Notes: generated from the sequence alone by a model not told the origin. A DNA stretch of 39,502 nt from Mariniblastus sp. (GCA_023300235.1 JALZWN010000059.1:1-39502), one strand, 5' to 3'. Positions 24,733 through 34,252 are shown, counted from the stretch's first letter. Translations and numbers: made by a program.

Positions 24733-27348
24733 TTACGGATCCAAAAAATCGACCAATGTTTGTTGAAGCTCAGCTTGTATTTGTAGCAGACGATTCCGAT
24801 CACGAATTTTATTTCCGTCATCATCGGTAAGGTAGTACACGCCGATCACTTGGATTCCGTACGAAATTGTACGGGCATAGGTCACGTCTAGTTGCAATTG
24901 GTGGATCTTCCTTGAGATCTTGTACAGCAGGCCAGCTTTGTCACTTGAGAACACGTCCACTACCGTCGCATTGGCCACGGTGTCATTGTCAACTTTCACT
25001 TGGATTTCAGGCTGTTCGGCTTCCGAGGCGACTTTGTCTTCTTTTTTCCAGACTGCGGGAAAGCGAAGCGTCTCCCAGCTCTCCTCGCTAAACACCTTAT
25101 CTAAAACTTTCTCTCGAATCTCTTCCAAACGATGCGCTGGCGGCACATCACTGAACATCAAATCTTCGAACTGAATCCAATACCAAACCATGTCGTCGCC
25201 GATCGGTTTGATATCCGCCCCATGAATCTGCAAGCCCATTCCGGTGACGGTACCAGCCACTTTATGAAACACCCCCGCACGGCGCGAAGATGACTTTGCG
25301 ACGGCAATCTCGACTAGCTTGGTCTTAGGGATCGGATTCACCCAACACAAAATTCCGTCTTCAACTTCCTGAAGCTCAAGCAATCGTTCGGCGATCTCGC
25401 TGACCGGATGCCCAAGGCAATAGTTGTGCGGCATACTGGCCGCTTTGTCCAGCAGCCACGCTCGTTCTTGTTCGTTGGCTCCGAATTCGGAAACCTGACC
25501 GTAAACTTGCTTCAAACGCGGATCGAGTCGCCCGTCGTGGTCACCCGTCAGGACTCGCCTAGCACTCTTGAAAAGATTCGTCAGCAGATCAAGTTTCCAA
25601 GCCGTCAGCACATCGGGTCCGACGGCTTTGACGTCCGCCAAAGTCAACACGTACAGCATCGACAACATCTGCAGTGAACCGACGTTGGCAGCGAATTCAG
25701 CCACCATGTTTTGATCAAAAATATCGCGATGAAAAGCCAAGTGCGACATGACTAAGTGGTTGTGCACCAAGAACATGATCGTCTCGGTTTCTTCTTGCGA
25801 CAAACCAAACCGCTCGCCAGTTGCTTGAGCAATTCGCCGGCCGACTTCGCTGTGATCTTCAGGAAACCCTTTGCCAAGATCGTGCAACAACAACGCCAGA
25901 TGCAACAGCTTCTTGTCGCGCACGTTTCGATAAGCCTCACCGATGATCGTTTTGTCTTGATCAAACGAAATCACGTGCTCAAGGGCCCGCAGCGAGTGCT
26001 CGTCGACGGTGTATTTGTGATATTCGTTGAACTGCAACAGGCCTCGCGCGTGAGCGAATTGAGGAATAATCTTTTCCAACACCGTCATCCGGTGCAAACG
26101 CCGCAACGCATCACCAAGCCCCTTGGTGTTGGACAGCAACGCCATGAAGCGGCGAGCACAATCTTGAGTGAATTCGATATCGGTTTTTCGTTTGAGCATT
26201 TCGTGACGAATAGCGATCCAAGTATCATGCTCGATCGACTTCCCGTGCAAACACGACAACTGCATCAAACGCAGCACCTGCTCCAGTTGCGTTTTAACTA
26301 CGTCGATTGCTTTTTCGCTGACACCAATGTGAGTTGGTCCCATGCGAAAGTGTTCATCGATCTGCTTGGTCACTATCGACCCAAGAAACGAAATCCCGCG
26401 TTGCTTATGCTGCAAACTCTTGTTAACAAAATGCTCGCAGATGTAGCTCACGCGACTGGTGAAACGAAAATAATCTCGCATAAACTCTTCGACCGACAGC
26501 AACGCATCGTCGCCCGCGTAGCCCAACCAACTGGCGACACGCACCTGTTCGCCGCGTTCAAGCCCATCGTTTGCTCGACTGGCATGGAAGTGCATTTCGT
26601 TGCGGACACGCAGCAAAAATTCGCGTGAGGCCAACAGTTGAGTCGAATCGGCGGTCGACATGGCGCCTTTGGCAAGCAATTGTTCGATATCCGTTTCACC
26701 GAAGCGTACAAAGCCCAGCCAGCGAATCAAGTGAATGTCTCGCAAGGCACCGCGAGACCGCTTCACGTTGGGGCGCAGCAAGTAAACCGTTTCGCCGTAC
26801 TCATGCCGCTCTTTTGCTCGTGCGGCAATGATTGCTTTGATCAAGCTAGAATTTTTTTTGCTGGTGATCCGTCGAAAACGCCCTTGGAAGTTTTCAAACA
26901 GATCCGGATTCCCGATCAACAACCGAGCTTCGGTCAGCGATGAAAAAATATACGCGTCGGTCAACGACATCGTGCAAGCTTCACGCGGCGTACGGCAGCT
27001 AAAGCCCAATTGCAAACCCGAGTCGGTAATGTCTTGACTGATACGACGCGAAAATTCAACGATGTCGTCCGTCAGGCTGCCTTGATACAGCATCATCAAG
27101 TCAACATCCGAAAACGGCGCGATGTCCCCGCGACCACAACCACCCAGCAGCGTCAACGAAACTCGCGAAACAAGGGCCGGTGAAATCTCTTCAAACGCGG
27201 TTTGACAAATTTGAATCAATACCGAGTCGAGCAAACCAGAGAGTTGATTACAAACAACAATCCCTGCAGCGCCCGCCTCATGATCTTCACGAAGTTTGCC
27301 GCAACCGTCTCGCCAAGTTTGACGAGCCTCGATTACGCTTTGTCGCAT
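24733..27348 (-). CDS. glnD: [Protein-PII] uridylyltransferase/uridylyl-removing enzyme GlnD
   Basis: GlnD senses glutamine and adds or removes UMP on Tyr51 of PII (glnB is next upstream). The nucleotidyltransferase core is GGCGRGDIAPFSDVDL, from about residue 69, with metal ligands in SDVD (Asp81, Asp83). The HD hydrolase motif is LLLHDLGKGFPEDHSEVG. Two ACT domains occupy the C-terminal third, each with a pattern such as VDVFSSDKAGLLYKIS. It has 871 residues, the normal length. I start at ATG 27348 (MRQSVIEA). A longer frame begins at TTG 27420, but that region is a terminator hairpin of glnB. The gene is followed at once by the TPR lipoprotein gene. Confidence 0.96.
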   Translation of the reverse strand: MRQSVIEARQTWRDGCGKLREDHEAGAAGIVVCNQLSGLLDSVLIQICQTAFEEISPALVSRVSLTLLGGCGRGDIAPFSDVDLMMLYQGSLTDDIVEFSRRISQDITDSGLQLGFSCRTPREACTMSLTDAYIFSSLTEARLLIGNPDLFENFQGRFRRITSKKNSSLIKAIIAARAKERHEYGETVYLLRPNVKRSRGALRDIHLIRWLGFVRFGETDIEQLLAKGAMSTADSTQLLASREFLLRVRNEMHFHASRANDGLERGEQVRVASWLGYAGDDALLSVEEFMRDYFRFTSRVSYICEHFVNKSLQHKQRGISFLGSIVTKQIDEHFRMGPTHIGVSEKAIDVVKTQLEQVLRLMQLSCLHGKSIEHDTWIAIRHEMLKRKTDIEFTQDCARRFMALLSNTKGLGDALRRLHRMTVLEKIIPQFAHARGLLQFNEYHKYTVDEHSLRALEHVISFDQDKTIIGEAYRNVRDKKLLHLALLLHDLGKGFPEDHSEVGRRIAQATGERFGLSQEETETIMFLVHNHLVMSHLAFHRDIFDQNMVAEFAANVGSLQMLSMLYVLTLADVKAVGPDVLTAWKLDLLTNLFKSARRVLTGDHDGRLDPRLKQVYGQVSEFGANEQERAWLLDKAASMPHNYCLGHPVSEIAERLLELQEVEDGILCWVNPIPKTKLVEIAVAKSSSRRAGVFHKVAGTVTGMGLQIHGADIKPIGDDMVWYWIQFEDLMFSDVPPAHRLEEIREKVLDKVFSEESWETLRFPAVWKKEDKVASEAEQPEIQVKVDNDTVANATVVDVFSSDKAGLLYKISRKIHQLQLDVTYARTISYGIQVIGVYYLTDDDGNKIRDRNRLLQIQAELQQTLVDFLDP

Positions 27349-27376
27349 GCCAACCCCGGAACTCTCTATGAATGTG

Positions 27377-27418
27377 ATAAAAAACAGAAGGCTTCCAAGA
27401 AACTTTTTCTTGGAAGCC
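27377..27418 (-). terminator. Intrinsic terminator of glnB
   Basis: Arms GGCTTCCAAGAAA (27390-27402) and TTTCTTGGAAGCC (27406-27418) form a perfect 13-bp stem with a 3-base loop. On the minus strand it is followed by TTCTG and six T. It stands 17 bases beyond the glnB stop and before the glnD start, so glnD needs read-through or its own promoter. Confidence 0.9.
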
Positions 27419-27434
27419 AATGTGTTGACCCTGG

Positions 27435-27773
<339 letters not shown>

Positions 27774-27803
27774 TCAAGCGGTTCCTTTAAATAGTGGGAG
27801 ATT

Positions 27804-27820
27804 GTTGACAATCATCAACA
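27804..27820. promoter_or_regulatory. Small dyad upstream of glnB
   Basis: TGTTGA-caatc-TCAACA-type dyad about 30 bases before the glnB start codon, placed in the leader or promoter region. It could be an operator. No clear sigma-54 -24/-12 element was found upstream. Confidence 0.3.
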
Positions 27821-27979
27821 CCCTTCCGATTTCAAGTGCTGACGAAATACTGGTCATGCCACCGTTAGAAACACGCCGCTATAAAAACGACGGCACCTTT
27901 CGCGCGATAGTCACGACTAAAAATTATAGCCAATAAACGCAAAATTCGCACGCGGGGACAACTGAGGATGCTCTTTAGC

Positions 27980-28594
27980 CTAACTTGGATCGTTAGCCCG
28001 TGTCGGCCGCCACTTTGACTCTTCGCACCCAACCTGATAATTCACATATCGAGCCATCACGAATAAAAGATCACTCAGACGGTTCAAATAGGCTAATTCT
28101 ATCGACAATCTTTGCTCTGCAGCTCCATCTGGCCAATCTAAATCAGCCGCCGCCAACTCGACCAGCCCTCGCTCAGACCGGCGGCAGACAGCTCGGGCCT
28201 GATGCAAGAAGCTTCCCGCAAGGCACCCCCCGGGCAAAATAAACGCCGTCAGCTCCGGCAAACCCACTTGAAGCTGGTCAATCCACTGCTCAAGCGTCTC
28301 GGTTCTAGACAGCGAAAAATCGGCAGCCCGGCCAGTGTCGCTCAAACAAGCCGAAACGCGACTCCCCAAGTCAAACAAATCATTTTGAATCTGATGAATC
28401 ATTGGCGGCAAAGAACACTGTCCAGCTACCTTTACCGTAGGCCGATCTTTTAATTGACTGGCGACGACACCAAGCACAGAATTCGTCTCATCCAACCCTC
28501 CAGTGACATCGATCGCAATGCTAGACTTCGAAATGCGAACACCACCAAGCATTCCGGTCTCGCCTTGGTCCCCTGTTTTTGTGTAGATTTTCAT
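27980..28594 (-). CDS. pduO: PduO-type ATP:cob(I)alamin adenosyltransferase
   Basis: Makes adenosylcobalamin from cob(I)alamin and ATP. Family motifs: KIYTKTGDQGETG near the N-terminus (ATP binding), GGLDETNSVLG, FILPGG, ARAVCRRSERGLV and YLNRLSDLLFVMARYVN. Length 204 residues is typical. The motif usually read GxVDELNS is GGLDETNS here, a modest change. AGGATAG lies upstream of the ATG. It is divergent from the Nudix gene (128 bases between starts). No cobalamin riboswitch was recognised in that gap. Confidence 0.92.
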   Translation of the reverse strand: MKIYTKTGDQGETGMLGGVRISKSSIAIDVTGGLDETNSVLGVVASQLKDRPTVKVAGQCSLPPMIHQIQNDLFDLGSRVSACLSDTGRAADFSLSRTETLEQWIDQLQVGLPELTAFILPGGCLAGSFLHQARAVCRRSERGLVELAAADLDWPDGAAEQRLSIELAYLNRLSDLLFVMARYVNYQVGCEESKWRPTRANDPS

Positions 28595-28721
28595 TTAAAA
28601 CATCTATCCTGGTTTCGGTATCACTTGGTCAAAACGTATCAAGCCAAAACGATTCCGATTCGAAAAAGAACTTTCCCACCGAAAAGGCATCCCACTTCGG
28701 CTATTGTAGAAGCGATTGAAC

Positions 28722-29228
28722 ATGGGCAAACTTAAATCTTGCGGCTTTTTAATTTTCCGCGACAATCCGACCACCGACGCCGAACAAGACTCTTCGGTGC
28801 AAAGCAGTTGGCATCTCCCAAACGACAACCTTCACGTTTCGTTTCTATTACTCAAGCACCCTAATCGGTGGGACTTGCCCAAAGGCCATGTTGACCCTGG
28901 TGAAACAAACATGCAATGCGCCCTTCGCGAACTCGAAGAAGAAACCGGAATTCAAGCCGCAAACCTAGCCGTCGACCCCAACTTCAAGTTCAAACAGAAG
29001 TACATGGTCTCTTCGAAGCGATCCAAAGGAAAACCAAAAAAGAAACGGCTGATCATCTACGCCGCCAAACTCATTCAGCCAGTAGAACTAAAGCTGACTG
29101 AACATGATGGCTCCCAATGGTTTCACTGGGACCCGCCGCATTCGATTCAATCAAAGACAATCGATCCGCTGTTGGCCGCACTCCGAAGACACTGGCATAC
29201 GCCGGCGGAACTTCCAACGACCAATTAA
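28722..29228 (+). CDS. Nudix hydrolase
   Basis: A 168-residue hydrolase of nucleoside-diphosphate-linked substrates. The Nudix box reads GHVDPGETNMQCALRELEEE with TGI following, complete for the catalytic glutamates (REL-EE). Upstream are the typical N-terminal strands (CGFLIFRD) and RWDLPKGHV. The short C-terminal part fits diadenosine polyphosphate or (di)nucleotide hydrolases, including bis(5'-nucleosyl)-tetraphosphatase, but this is not decisive. The ATG at 28722 is used; a TTG at 28716 precedes it. It is convergent with the next leftward gene. Confidence 0.88.
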   Translation: MGKLKSCGFLIFRDNPTTDAEQDSSVQSSWHLPNDNLHVSFLLLKHPNRWDLPKGHVDPGETNMQCALRELEEETGIQAANLAVDPNFKFKQKYMVSSKRSKGKPKKKRLIIYAAKLIQPVELKLTEHDGSQWFHWDPPHSIQSKTIDPLLAALRRHWHTPAELPTTN

Positions 29229-29259
29229 TCGACGACCGACTTAGTTACTGTCCGCTCAC

Positions 29260-29286
29260 ACCGGTCGTCCATCTATAACGACCGGT
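29260..29286. terminator. Hairpin between convergent genes
   Basis: ACCGGTCGT (29260-29268) and ACGACCGGT (29278-29286) are exact reverse complements with a 9-base loop, placed between the Nudix gene and the leftward gene ending at 29307. There is no T-run on either side, so its role as a terminator is uncertain. Confidence 0.45.
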
Positions 29287-29306
29287 CGCGTGCGCCCCCA
29301 AGATAC

Positions 29307-30749
29307 CTACTTAGGTGCTTTGTAGACGTTTTGAGCACGCTTCTTGGCGACCTTTGCCTGAGCGCCAGCCCCCAAAAACTCGAATTCGTTAATCAACTGA
29401 TTCGCCGCACCAACCACACGATCAGCAACCGACTCCGCAAGCGTAAACACAAAAGTCATCTGACGACCGTCCTTGGCTTCAACGTGATAGTAAATCCAGT
29501 TGACCGGCAAATCTTGTTCTTCGCCAGCAACCACCACGCTCATCGCCTTCATGCCGGTCTTCGTTTTAATTTGACTGGATTTGACCAACTTCGCGTTCGT
29601 GTCCCTTTCAATCATCTTCGAAATTTCTCGCTTGTACTTGTCCAACTCTAAAGGCTCATTGGCCGCGCGGCGAGGCAACATGACGACAGTGCATTGGGAA
29701 AGTAATTCGCCTTTGTCAATGAACCGCATGATCGCAGTGTCGCTTTCACCGGCGATCAACTTCCATCGAGGATCGTAGCTGATTCGATAGTTGCCGCGAT
29801 CAGAATCGTACTTCAAACGTTGAGCCACCTTGGACGAACGCATTGCATCGGCCAAAGCTTTATTTGACAACGCGACATTGTTGATACCATGCGTGAAACT
29901 GACGTCCAGACGCGTGCGCCCCTTGAACCCCGGAGTGATCTGGCCCGGCGGGCACTTCTCTTCCGTGCTGAGCTTAGCGGAAATCACTTGCTTAGCACCC
30001 AAGTCAATGATGGCATAACCAGCCAATGAGATTTCAGAAGTCACGTCGTACTGATCCGCCGTAACGCCACCGGAGACATAAACTCGAGCCTTACCGTGAT
30101 CGACTGACTTCAATTGCATTTTGACGTCCGTCGTGATAATCCTGTCAACGTTCAAAAACTTTGCCAACGCATCCAAACTTGGCTCCCACTTCTGTCCGAC
30201 CGTGGCCTTCTTTTGCTTGAACAGCAACGGCAGCGAAAGTGGATCAGCCGCAGTCTGGAGTAGCTCATACTCTTTCTGATTTAACATGTCCTTAATCGAC
30301 GCCATCTCAACCCGCATTCGCGGCTTGGCCTTCAACCTTGCGATCACCAAGCGATTGGCAATCTCCAGCTCTGGCTTGGTCTTGCCGGCATCCAAACGGA
30401 TACTCGCCAACGCCGAATCGTACAGGCGTACGGCCTGACCATTGCCGGTGCTGCGTTGGTCGTACTCCAGCTTGGCCGATACTCGCATCGGCAACGCCTT
30501 GGATTTCTGCGGCTTCGACTTTTTGTCATCGTCCAGAGGTTCAGGAATCACGATGACCGAGCCTTCGTATTCGTACTCGCCTAGCACTCGCACTTGGCTA
30601 CCTTTGGCAAAGTCGACTCCAATCGAGTAAGACTTACCCTTGGTTTGCGGGGCCTGCCCTGCGAAACAGGTCGAAGCCGAGGCAAACGCAATTGCGATTG
30701 CCACCAAGTTAAATAAACGGGAATAAGAGCCATTGGGTCGAATTTGCAT
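29307..30749 (-). CDS. Exported protein of unknown function
   Basis: A 480-residue protein with a clear signal peptide at the N-terminus: MQIRPNGSYSRLFNL, hydrophobic core VAIAIAFASASTC and cleavage near CFA-GQ. The rest is beta-rich with repeats of alternating hydrophobic residues and no catalytic motif I recognise; the last 25 residues are basic (AKVAKKRAQNVYKAPK). The start is ATG 30749; an in-frame TTG at 30779 would move the signal peptide inward, so it is rejected. Candidate planctomycete envelope protein of unknown role. The sigma-factor gene is divergent, about 490 bases away. Confidence 0.72.
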   Translation of the reverse strand: MQIRPNGSYSRLFNLVAIAIAFASASTCFAGQAPQTKGKSYSIGVDFAKGSQVRVLGEYEYEGSVIVIPEPLDDDKKSKPQKSKALPMRVSAKLEYDQRSTGNGQAVRLYDSALASIRLDAGKTKPELEIANRLVIARLKAKPRMRVEMASIKDMLNQKEYELLQTAADPLSLPLLFKQKKATVGQKWEPSLDALAKFLNVDRIITTDVKMQLKSVDHGKARVYVSGGVTADQYDVTSEISLAGYAIIDLGAKQVISAKLSTEEKCPPGQITPGFKGRTRLDVSFTHGINNVALSNKALADAMRSSKVAQRLKYDSDRGNYRISYDPRWKLIAGESDTAIMRFIDKGELLSQCTVVMLPRRAANEPLELDKYKREISKMIERDTNAKLVKSSQIKTKTGMKAMSVVVAGEEQDLPVNWIYYHVEAKDGRQMTFVFTLAESVADRVVGAANQLINEFEFLGAGAQAKVAKKRAQNVYKAPK

Positions 30750-30779
30750 TTTCTCGTCGTCCGTATGTACGTCTGTCAA

Positions 30780-31092
30780 TTATTAAGCGGCAAAAAGTCT
30801 GAACACTCCGCCCTAGCCCTATCGCCGATAGCGGCAAATTGGGCTTAAAATGTGGATTCGACGAAGAGGTTCATCTTCAATTTCGACCAAATGCATGTAT
30901 TAAATCGACCCAACTCGTCTCAAAAAGCAATTTTCTCGTGACATGCAGTCACCCGCCAAAATCGGGTGCAAGCACTAAAACCTAGGTAAAACCGGTCAAA
31001 ACGGCATAAAACGAGTTTTTTTCTGAACTTGGAACGGTTTTTGCTACTCCTACAAGACAGTTGGCATGCGAAAGCTTCCGCTTAAACGGCCA
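30780..31092. other. Divergent intergenic region, promoter side of the sigma-factor gene
   Basis: About 310 bases between the exported-protein gene and the sigma-factor leader structures hold no coding sequence. It is A/T-rich with several T and A runs. I cannot pick clear -35/-10 boxes for either gene. Confidence 0.4.
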
Positions 31093-31135
31093 ACTACCTT
31101 CCAGAAAAAGGTAGTGTTGAAGAAACAACACTTTT
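31090..31135 (+). promoter_or_regulatory. Overlapping hairpins in the sigma-factor leader, attenuator-like
   Basis: ACTACCTT (31093-31100) pairs perfectly with AAGGTAGT (31108-31115), and the pairing may extend through CAAC/GTTG. The second hairpin, AGTGTTG (31113-31119) with CAACACT (31126-31132), runs into TTTT and shares AGT with the first. The two cannot form together. This is the layout of an antiterminator and a weak terminator about 110 bases before the sigma-factor start. Confidence 0.4.
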
Positions 31136-31241
31136 GATCGATGGGAGGTGTCCTCGCTTTACCTCACGCTGCTGAACCTTCAACAAACCGTGAACGTAAA
31201 GAAACCGTTAGAACAAAGACGTTCCATCGGTGAATTTGATC

Positions 31242-33029
31242 ATGAACGATCTTCGAGTTTTTGTCCTACCGGCAGCAAACCACTCAGCAATCTTCGATTG
31301 TAAAAATGGAATGCCCAGGGAAATAAAGAAGGCTGATATGCACTCCGATTACAAATGTGACGCAATCCGAGAATTACGCGACCAACAAGTACGGTTCGCG
31401 ATCCGCGAAAAGAAAATCGAACAAGTCGACTGCGCAGAAAAACTGTTGCGTGAACTCAAGCTCGACCGAGCGTACAACTTCGAGTTCGTTTGCTTCCGCA
31501 TCACGGGCTACCGCCCTGAAAACTCGCCGATCATCAAAATCAGCGGCGCTAACCTGCTTCACGACCTACACCGCTTTGTCGAAGACGTATCCGATTCCGC
31601 TAACGTTAACGTCGCTGAATTCAACCAACCCGTCCACACGGTCGACGACCTGACCCAGATGTTCAATGTCTCTAGCAAGACAATCTCTCGCTGGCGTCAA
31701 CAAGGGCTGGTCAGCCGCAAGTTCATTTTCGACGGCGGACGCAAACGCGTCGGTTTCTTGCACTCAAGCGTTGACAGTTTTGCCAAAGCCAACCGCGACA
31801 AAGTCAGCCGAGGCAAACGCTTTAGCCAGTTGACGAAAGAAGACAAAAACGAAATCGTCGATCGCGCTCGTCGCCTAGTCAAAGCCGGCGGATGCCCAGC
31901 CGAAGTGACTCGTCGAGTCGCCAAGCACATGCAACGGAGCATCGAAACGGTTCGCTACACCCTTAAACAGTTCGATCAAGACAACCCGACGATCGCAATC
32001 TTCCCGGACCAGACTGGCCCGTTGAACCTAGAGATGAAAGAGCGTATCTACGCTGATTTCGTCGCCGGCAAAACAGCCGACTCGATTTCGCGACGCTACT
32101 GCCGCAACAAAACGACAGTCTACCGAGTGATCAATGAAGTGCGAGCCAACATGATCAGCGAATTGCCACTGGACTTCATGGACAGCGACGAATTCCACCG
32201 CAAGGGTGCCGATAAGAAAATCGTCTTGGCCGAAATGCCGGTTGCCGAAAAAGCAACTCGCCGCACTAAGCCGCCCGCCGGCCTGCCTCGCTACCTCGCT
32301 TCGCTTTACGAAGTGGCTTTGCTTAACCGCGAGCAAGAACAGTACCTATTCCGTAAGTACAACTACTTGAAGTACAAAGCTTCACGCCTGCGACAACGGC
32401 TCGATCCAACCAAAGCACGTGCAGCGGACATGGACGAGATCCAACGACTCTACGACGAAGCGGTCAAAATCAAAAACCGGATCGTTCAAGCGAACCTTCG
32501 CTTGGTCGTGTCGATCGCCAAACGCCACCTCGGCGCCAGCGAAGACTTCTTCCAACTGGTCAGTGACGGTAACATGTCTTTGATTCGAGCCGGCGAGAAA
32601 TTCGATTACACCCGCGGCAACAAGTTCAGCACCTACGCCAGCTGGGCGATCATGAAGAACTTTGCTCGCAGTATTCCAAACGAATTCAAACAACGCGACC
32701 GTTTCCGCCCGACTTCCGAAGAGCTGTTCCTGTCTCACGAAGACCAGCGAACTGACCGCTACGCGATCGAATCGCAGCAACACGCTCGTGAAAAGCAAAT
32801 CCGCAGCATCCTGGAACGATTGGATGACCGCGAGCAGCAGATCATCATCAGCCGCTTCGGCTTGGACTACAGCGAAGAACCACAGACGCTGAAAGAAGTT
32901 GGAGCCAAGATGGGCGTTACCAAAGAGCGAATTCGTCAGATCGAAGCTCGAGCTTTGAATAAGTTGCGAATCGCGGCCAAAGAAAACAACATCGACTTGC
33001 CAGAAGGCATCTTCGAAGAAGCGATCTAA
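31242..33029 (+). CDS. Sigma-70-family factor with multiple N-terminal HTH segments
   Basis: A 595-residue protein. The C-terminal part is a sigma-70 factor: a region-1.2-like helix (LPRYLASLYEVALLNREQEQ), region 2 (NLRLVVSIAKRHLGASEDFF, then YTRGNKFSTYASWAIMKNFARSI) and region 4 (TLKEVGAKMGVTKERIRQIE, then ARALNKLR). Region 3 is almost missing: only about 40 residues lie between regions 2 and 4. The N-terminal half is unusual: a MerR-like HTH (TVDDLTQMFNVSSKTISRWR, 133-152 here), then two further HTH-like segments (EVTRRVAKHMQRSIETVRYT; ADSISRRYCRNKTTVYRVIN). These may sense or recruit a regulator. Start: ATG 31242, with GGTGA eight bases upstream; GTG 31230 also possible. A strong terminator follows. 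Confidence 0.9.
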   Translation: MNDLRVFVLPAANHSAIFDCKNGMPREIKKADMHSDYKCDAIRELRDQQVRFAIREKKIEQVDCAEKLLRELKLDRAYNFEFVCFRITGYRPENSPIIKISGANLLHDLHRFVEDVSDSANVNVAEFNQPVHTVDDLTQMFNVSSKTISRWRQQGLVSRKFIFDGGRKRVGFLHSSVDSFAKANRDKVSRGKRFSQLTKEDKNEIVDRARRLVKAGGCPAEVTRRVAKHMQRSIETVRYTLKQFDQDNPTIAIFPDQTGPLNLEMKERIYADFVAGKTADSISRRYCRNKTTVYRVINEVRANMISELPLDFMDSDEFHRKGADKKIVLAEMPVAEKATRRTKPPAGLPRYLASLYEVALLNREQEQYLFRKYNYLKYKASRLRQRLDPTKARAADMDEIQRLYDEAVKIKNRIVQANLRLVVSIAKRHLGASEDFFQLVSDGNMSLIRAGEKFDYTRGNKFSTYASWAIMKNFARSIPNEFKQRDRFRPTSEELFLSHEDQRTDRYAIESQQHAREKQIRSILERLDDREQQIIISRFGLDYSEEPQTLKEVGAKMGVTKERIRQIEARALNKLRIAAKENNIDLPEGIFEEAI

Positions 33030-33082
33030 GGAAACGTCAATGACCCGCGATTTCACTAACCGCGGGCGAAACGCCCCCACCT

Positions 33083-33113
33083 AAAGCAGCCGCAGCAATG
33101 CGGCTGCTTTTTT
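33083..33113 (+). terminator. Intrinsic terminator of the sigma-factor gene
   Basis: AGCAGCCGCA (33085-33094) and TGCGGCTGCT (33099-33108) form a perfect 10-bp stem with a 4-base loop, followed by six T. It stands 54 bases after the stop. Confidence 0.93.
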
Positions 33114-33117
33114 CATA

Positions 33118-33146
33118 AACGCCCCGCGTCAGCAAAGAACCGATCC
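33118..33146. repeat. Degenerate copy of the dispersed repeat (minus orientation)
   Basis: cgccccgcgtcagcaaagaa followed by ccgatcc resembles the reverse complement of the repeat core, with several changes. It lies between the sigma-factor terminator and the symporter gene. The match is weaker than for the other copies. Confidence 0.4.
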
Positions 33147-33184
33147 CAACCAAAAACCTCGCTGGCAAACAACAGAGACTGCGT

Positions 33185-34171
33185 TCAAGCCTCACTCGCC
33201 GGCCCACTCGCATCTTGATCCGCCACTTGCCGACGCTGACCACGAATCCGTTCGACCAATATCGTGCCAATCGCCAATTGCATCGTGTGGTACATCAAGA
33301 TCGGCAGCATGCTAAAGCCAAGGCTAATCGACATGGACAAACCGATCACCAGCGTTTTTTGGCTACCCGCAAAACCAACCGCAATTTGATCCGGCCACGG
33401 CAGTTTGATAGCCTTCCCAATCTTCATCCCCAGCCAAAAAACGAAGCAGTGAACGCTCACCAAAACAATCGCCGCCACTAATAAATCCTTTGGCGTCGTA
33501 TTGCTGCCAACGACCCCGGCACGATTCCCCATCCCGATCGCACCGAGAAACACGACCGCCAGAACGCCAGCCATCGCAACGCCACTCAACTTCGATTTAT
33601 TATCTGTCGCCCAATTGGCACTGGCCCGATGAAGCCGCATCAGCTGTGCCAAGCCAATCGGCAGCACCACGAACGCCAACAGTTTATAAATCGTGCCAAT
33701 CAATTTTGAAGGTTCAATCTCGACGCCGATCAGCCAGTAAATCCAAAACGGCAGCACAAAAAAGCAAGTCGAATTGGTCAAGATCGTAACGATCATCGCA
33801 ATGCCATCGTTGCCGCCGGCGCGACGCGTCCACACGGCGCCGGTTGCCAAAGTGCTAGGCGTAGCCGCGGCGACAATCATCCCACACCCCACCTCCGCAC
33901 CCGCAAGCCAGGCAAACGGCCACACCAACAACGGGATCAAGCCCACGTTCAGCACCGTCGCCAATAACGCTGCTTGCGGCCGAGTCAGCGTGGTTGTCAG
34001 CTGCGCGAACCTGAGCGGCCACGCCATCATGAACATCGTCACCGATACGATCGCCCACTTAAGCCAGGCCGACTCGGCCAACCCCGCCAAAGGAACCGCC
34101 AGGATATAACCAAGCCCCAGCAGCACAAACATGCTGACTAAGAATAAATTCTTCTTTAATACGGAATACAA
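33185..34171 (-). CDS. Bile acid:sodium symporter-family membrane protein
   Basis: A 328-residue membrane protein with about ten hydrophobic helices. It resembles the SBF/BASS family, including the bacterial YfeH-like group: the crossing helix segments AAATPSTLATGAVWTRRAGG and IVTILTNSTCFFVLPF, and the later GFAGSQKTLVIGLSMS, are the family's conserved parts. The substrate of bacterial members is often unknown. The stop lies about 70 bases from the sigma-factor terminator, convergent with it; the start is 80 bases beyond the stop of the channel gene, so both could be one leftward unit. Confidence 0.85.
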   Translation of the reverse strand: MYSVLKKNLFLVSMFVLLGLGYILAVPLAGLAESAWLKWAIVSVTMFMMAWPLRFAQLTTTLTRPQAALLATVLNVGLIPLLVWPFAWLAGAEVGCGMIVAAATPSTLATGAVWTRRAGGNDGIAMIVTILTNSTCFFVLPFWIYWLIGVEIEPSKLIGTIYKLLAFVVLPIGLAQLMRLHRASANWATDNKSKLSGVAMAGVLAVVFLGAIGMGNRAGVVGSNTTPKDLLVAAIVLVSVHCFVFWLGMKIGKAIKLPWPDQIAVGFAGSQKTLVIGLSMSISLGFSMLPILMYHTMQLAIGTILVERIRGQRRQVADQDASGPASEA

Positions 34172-34252
34172 ACGACTACGCTTCTAAAACTAGATGGTAC
34201 GACCAGCCGCGACGATCAGCAATCGTCGCACAGTACGCCCAACAACCTACGC

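Noticed and set aside
27349-27420. Longer GlnD starting at TTG 27420
   Set aside because: The extra codons run through the glnB terminator hairpin and read as an artificial hydrophobic segment.
32382-33080. Leftward 232-codon open frame opposite the sigma-factor gene
   Set aside because: It is antisense to a strongly supported sigma-70 coding region and shows no family motif.
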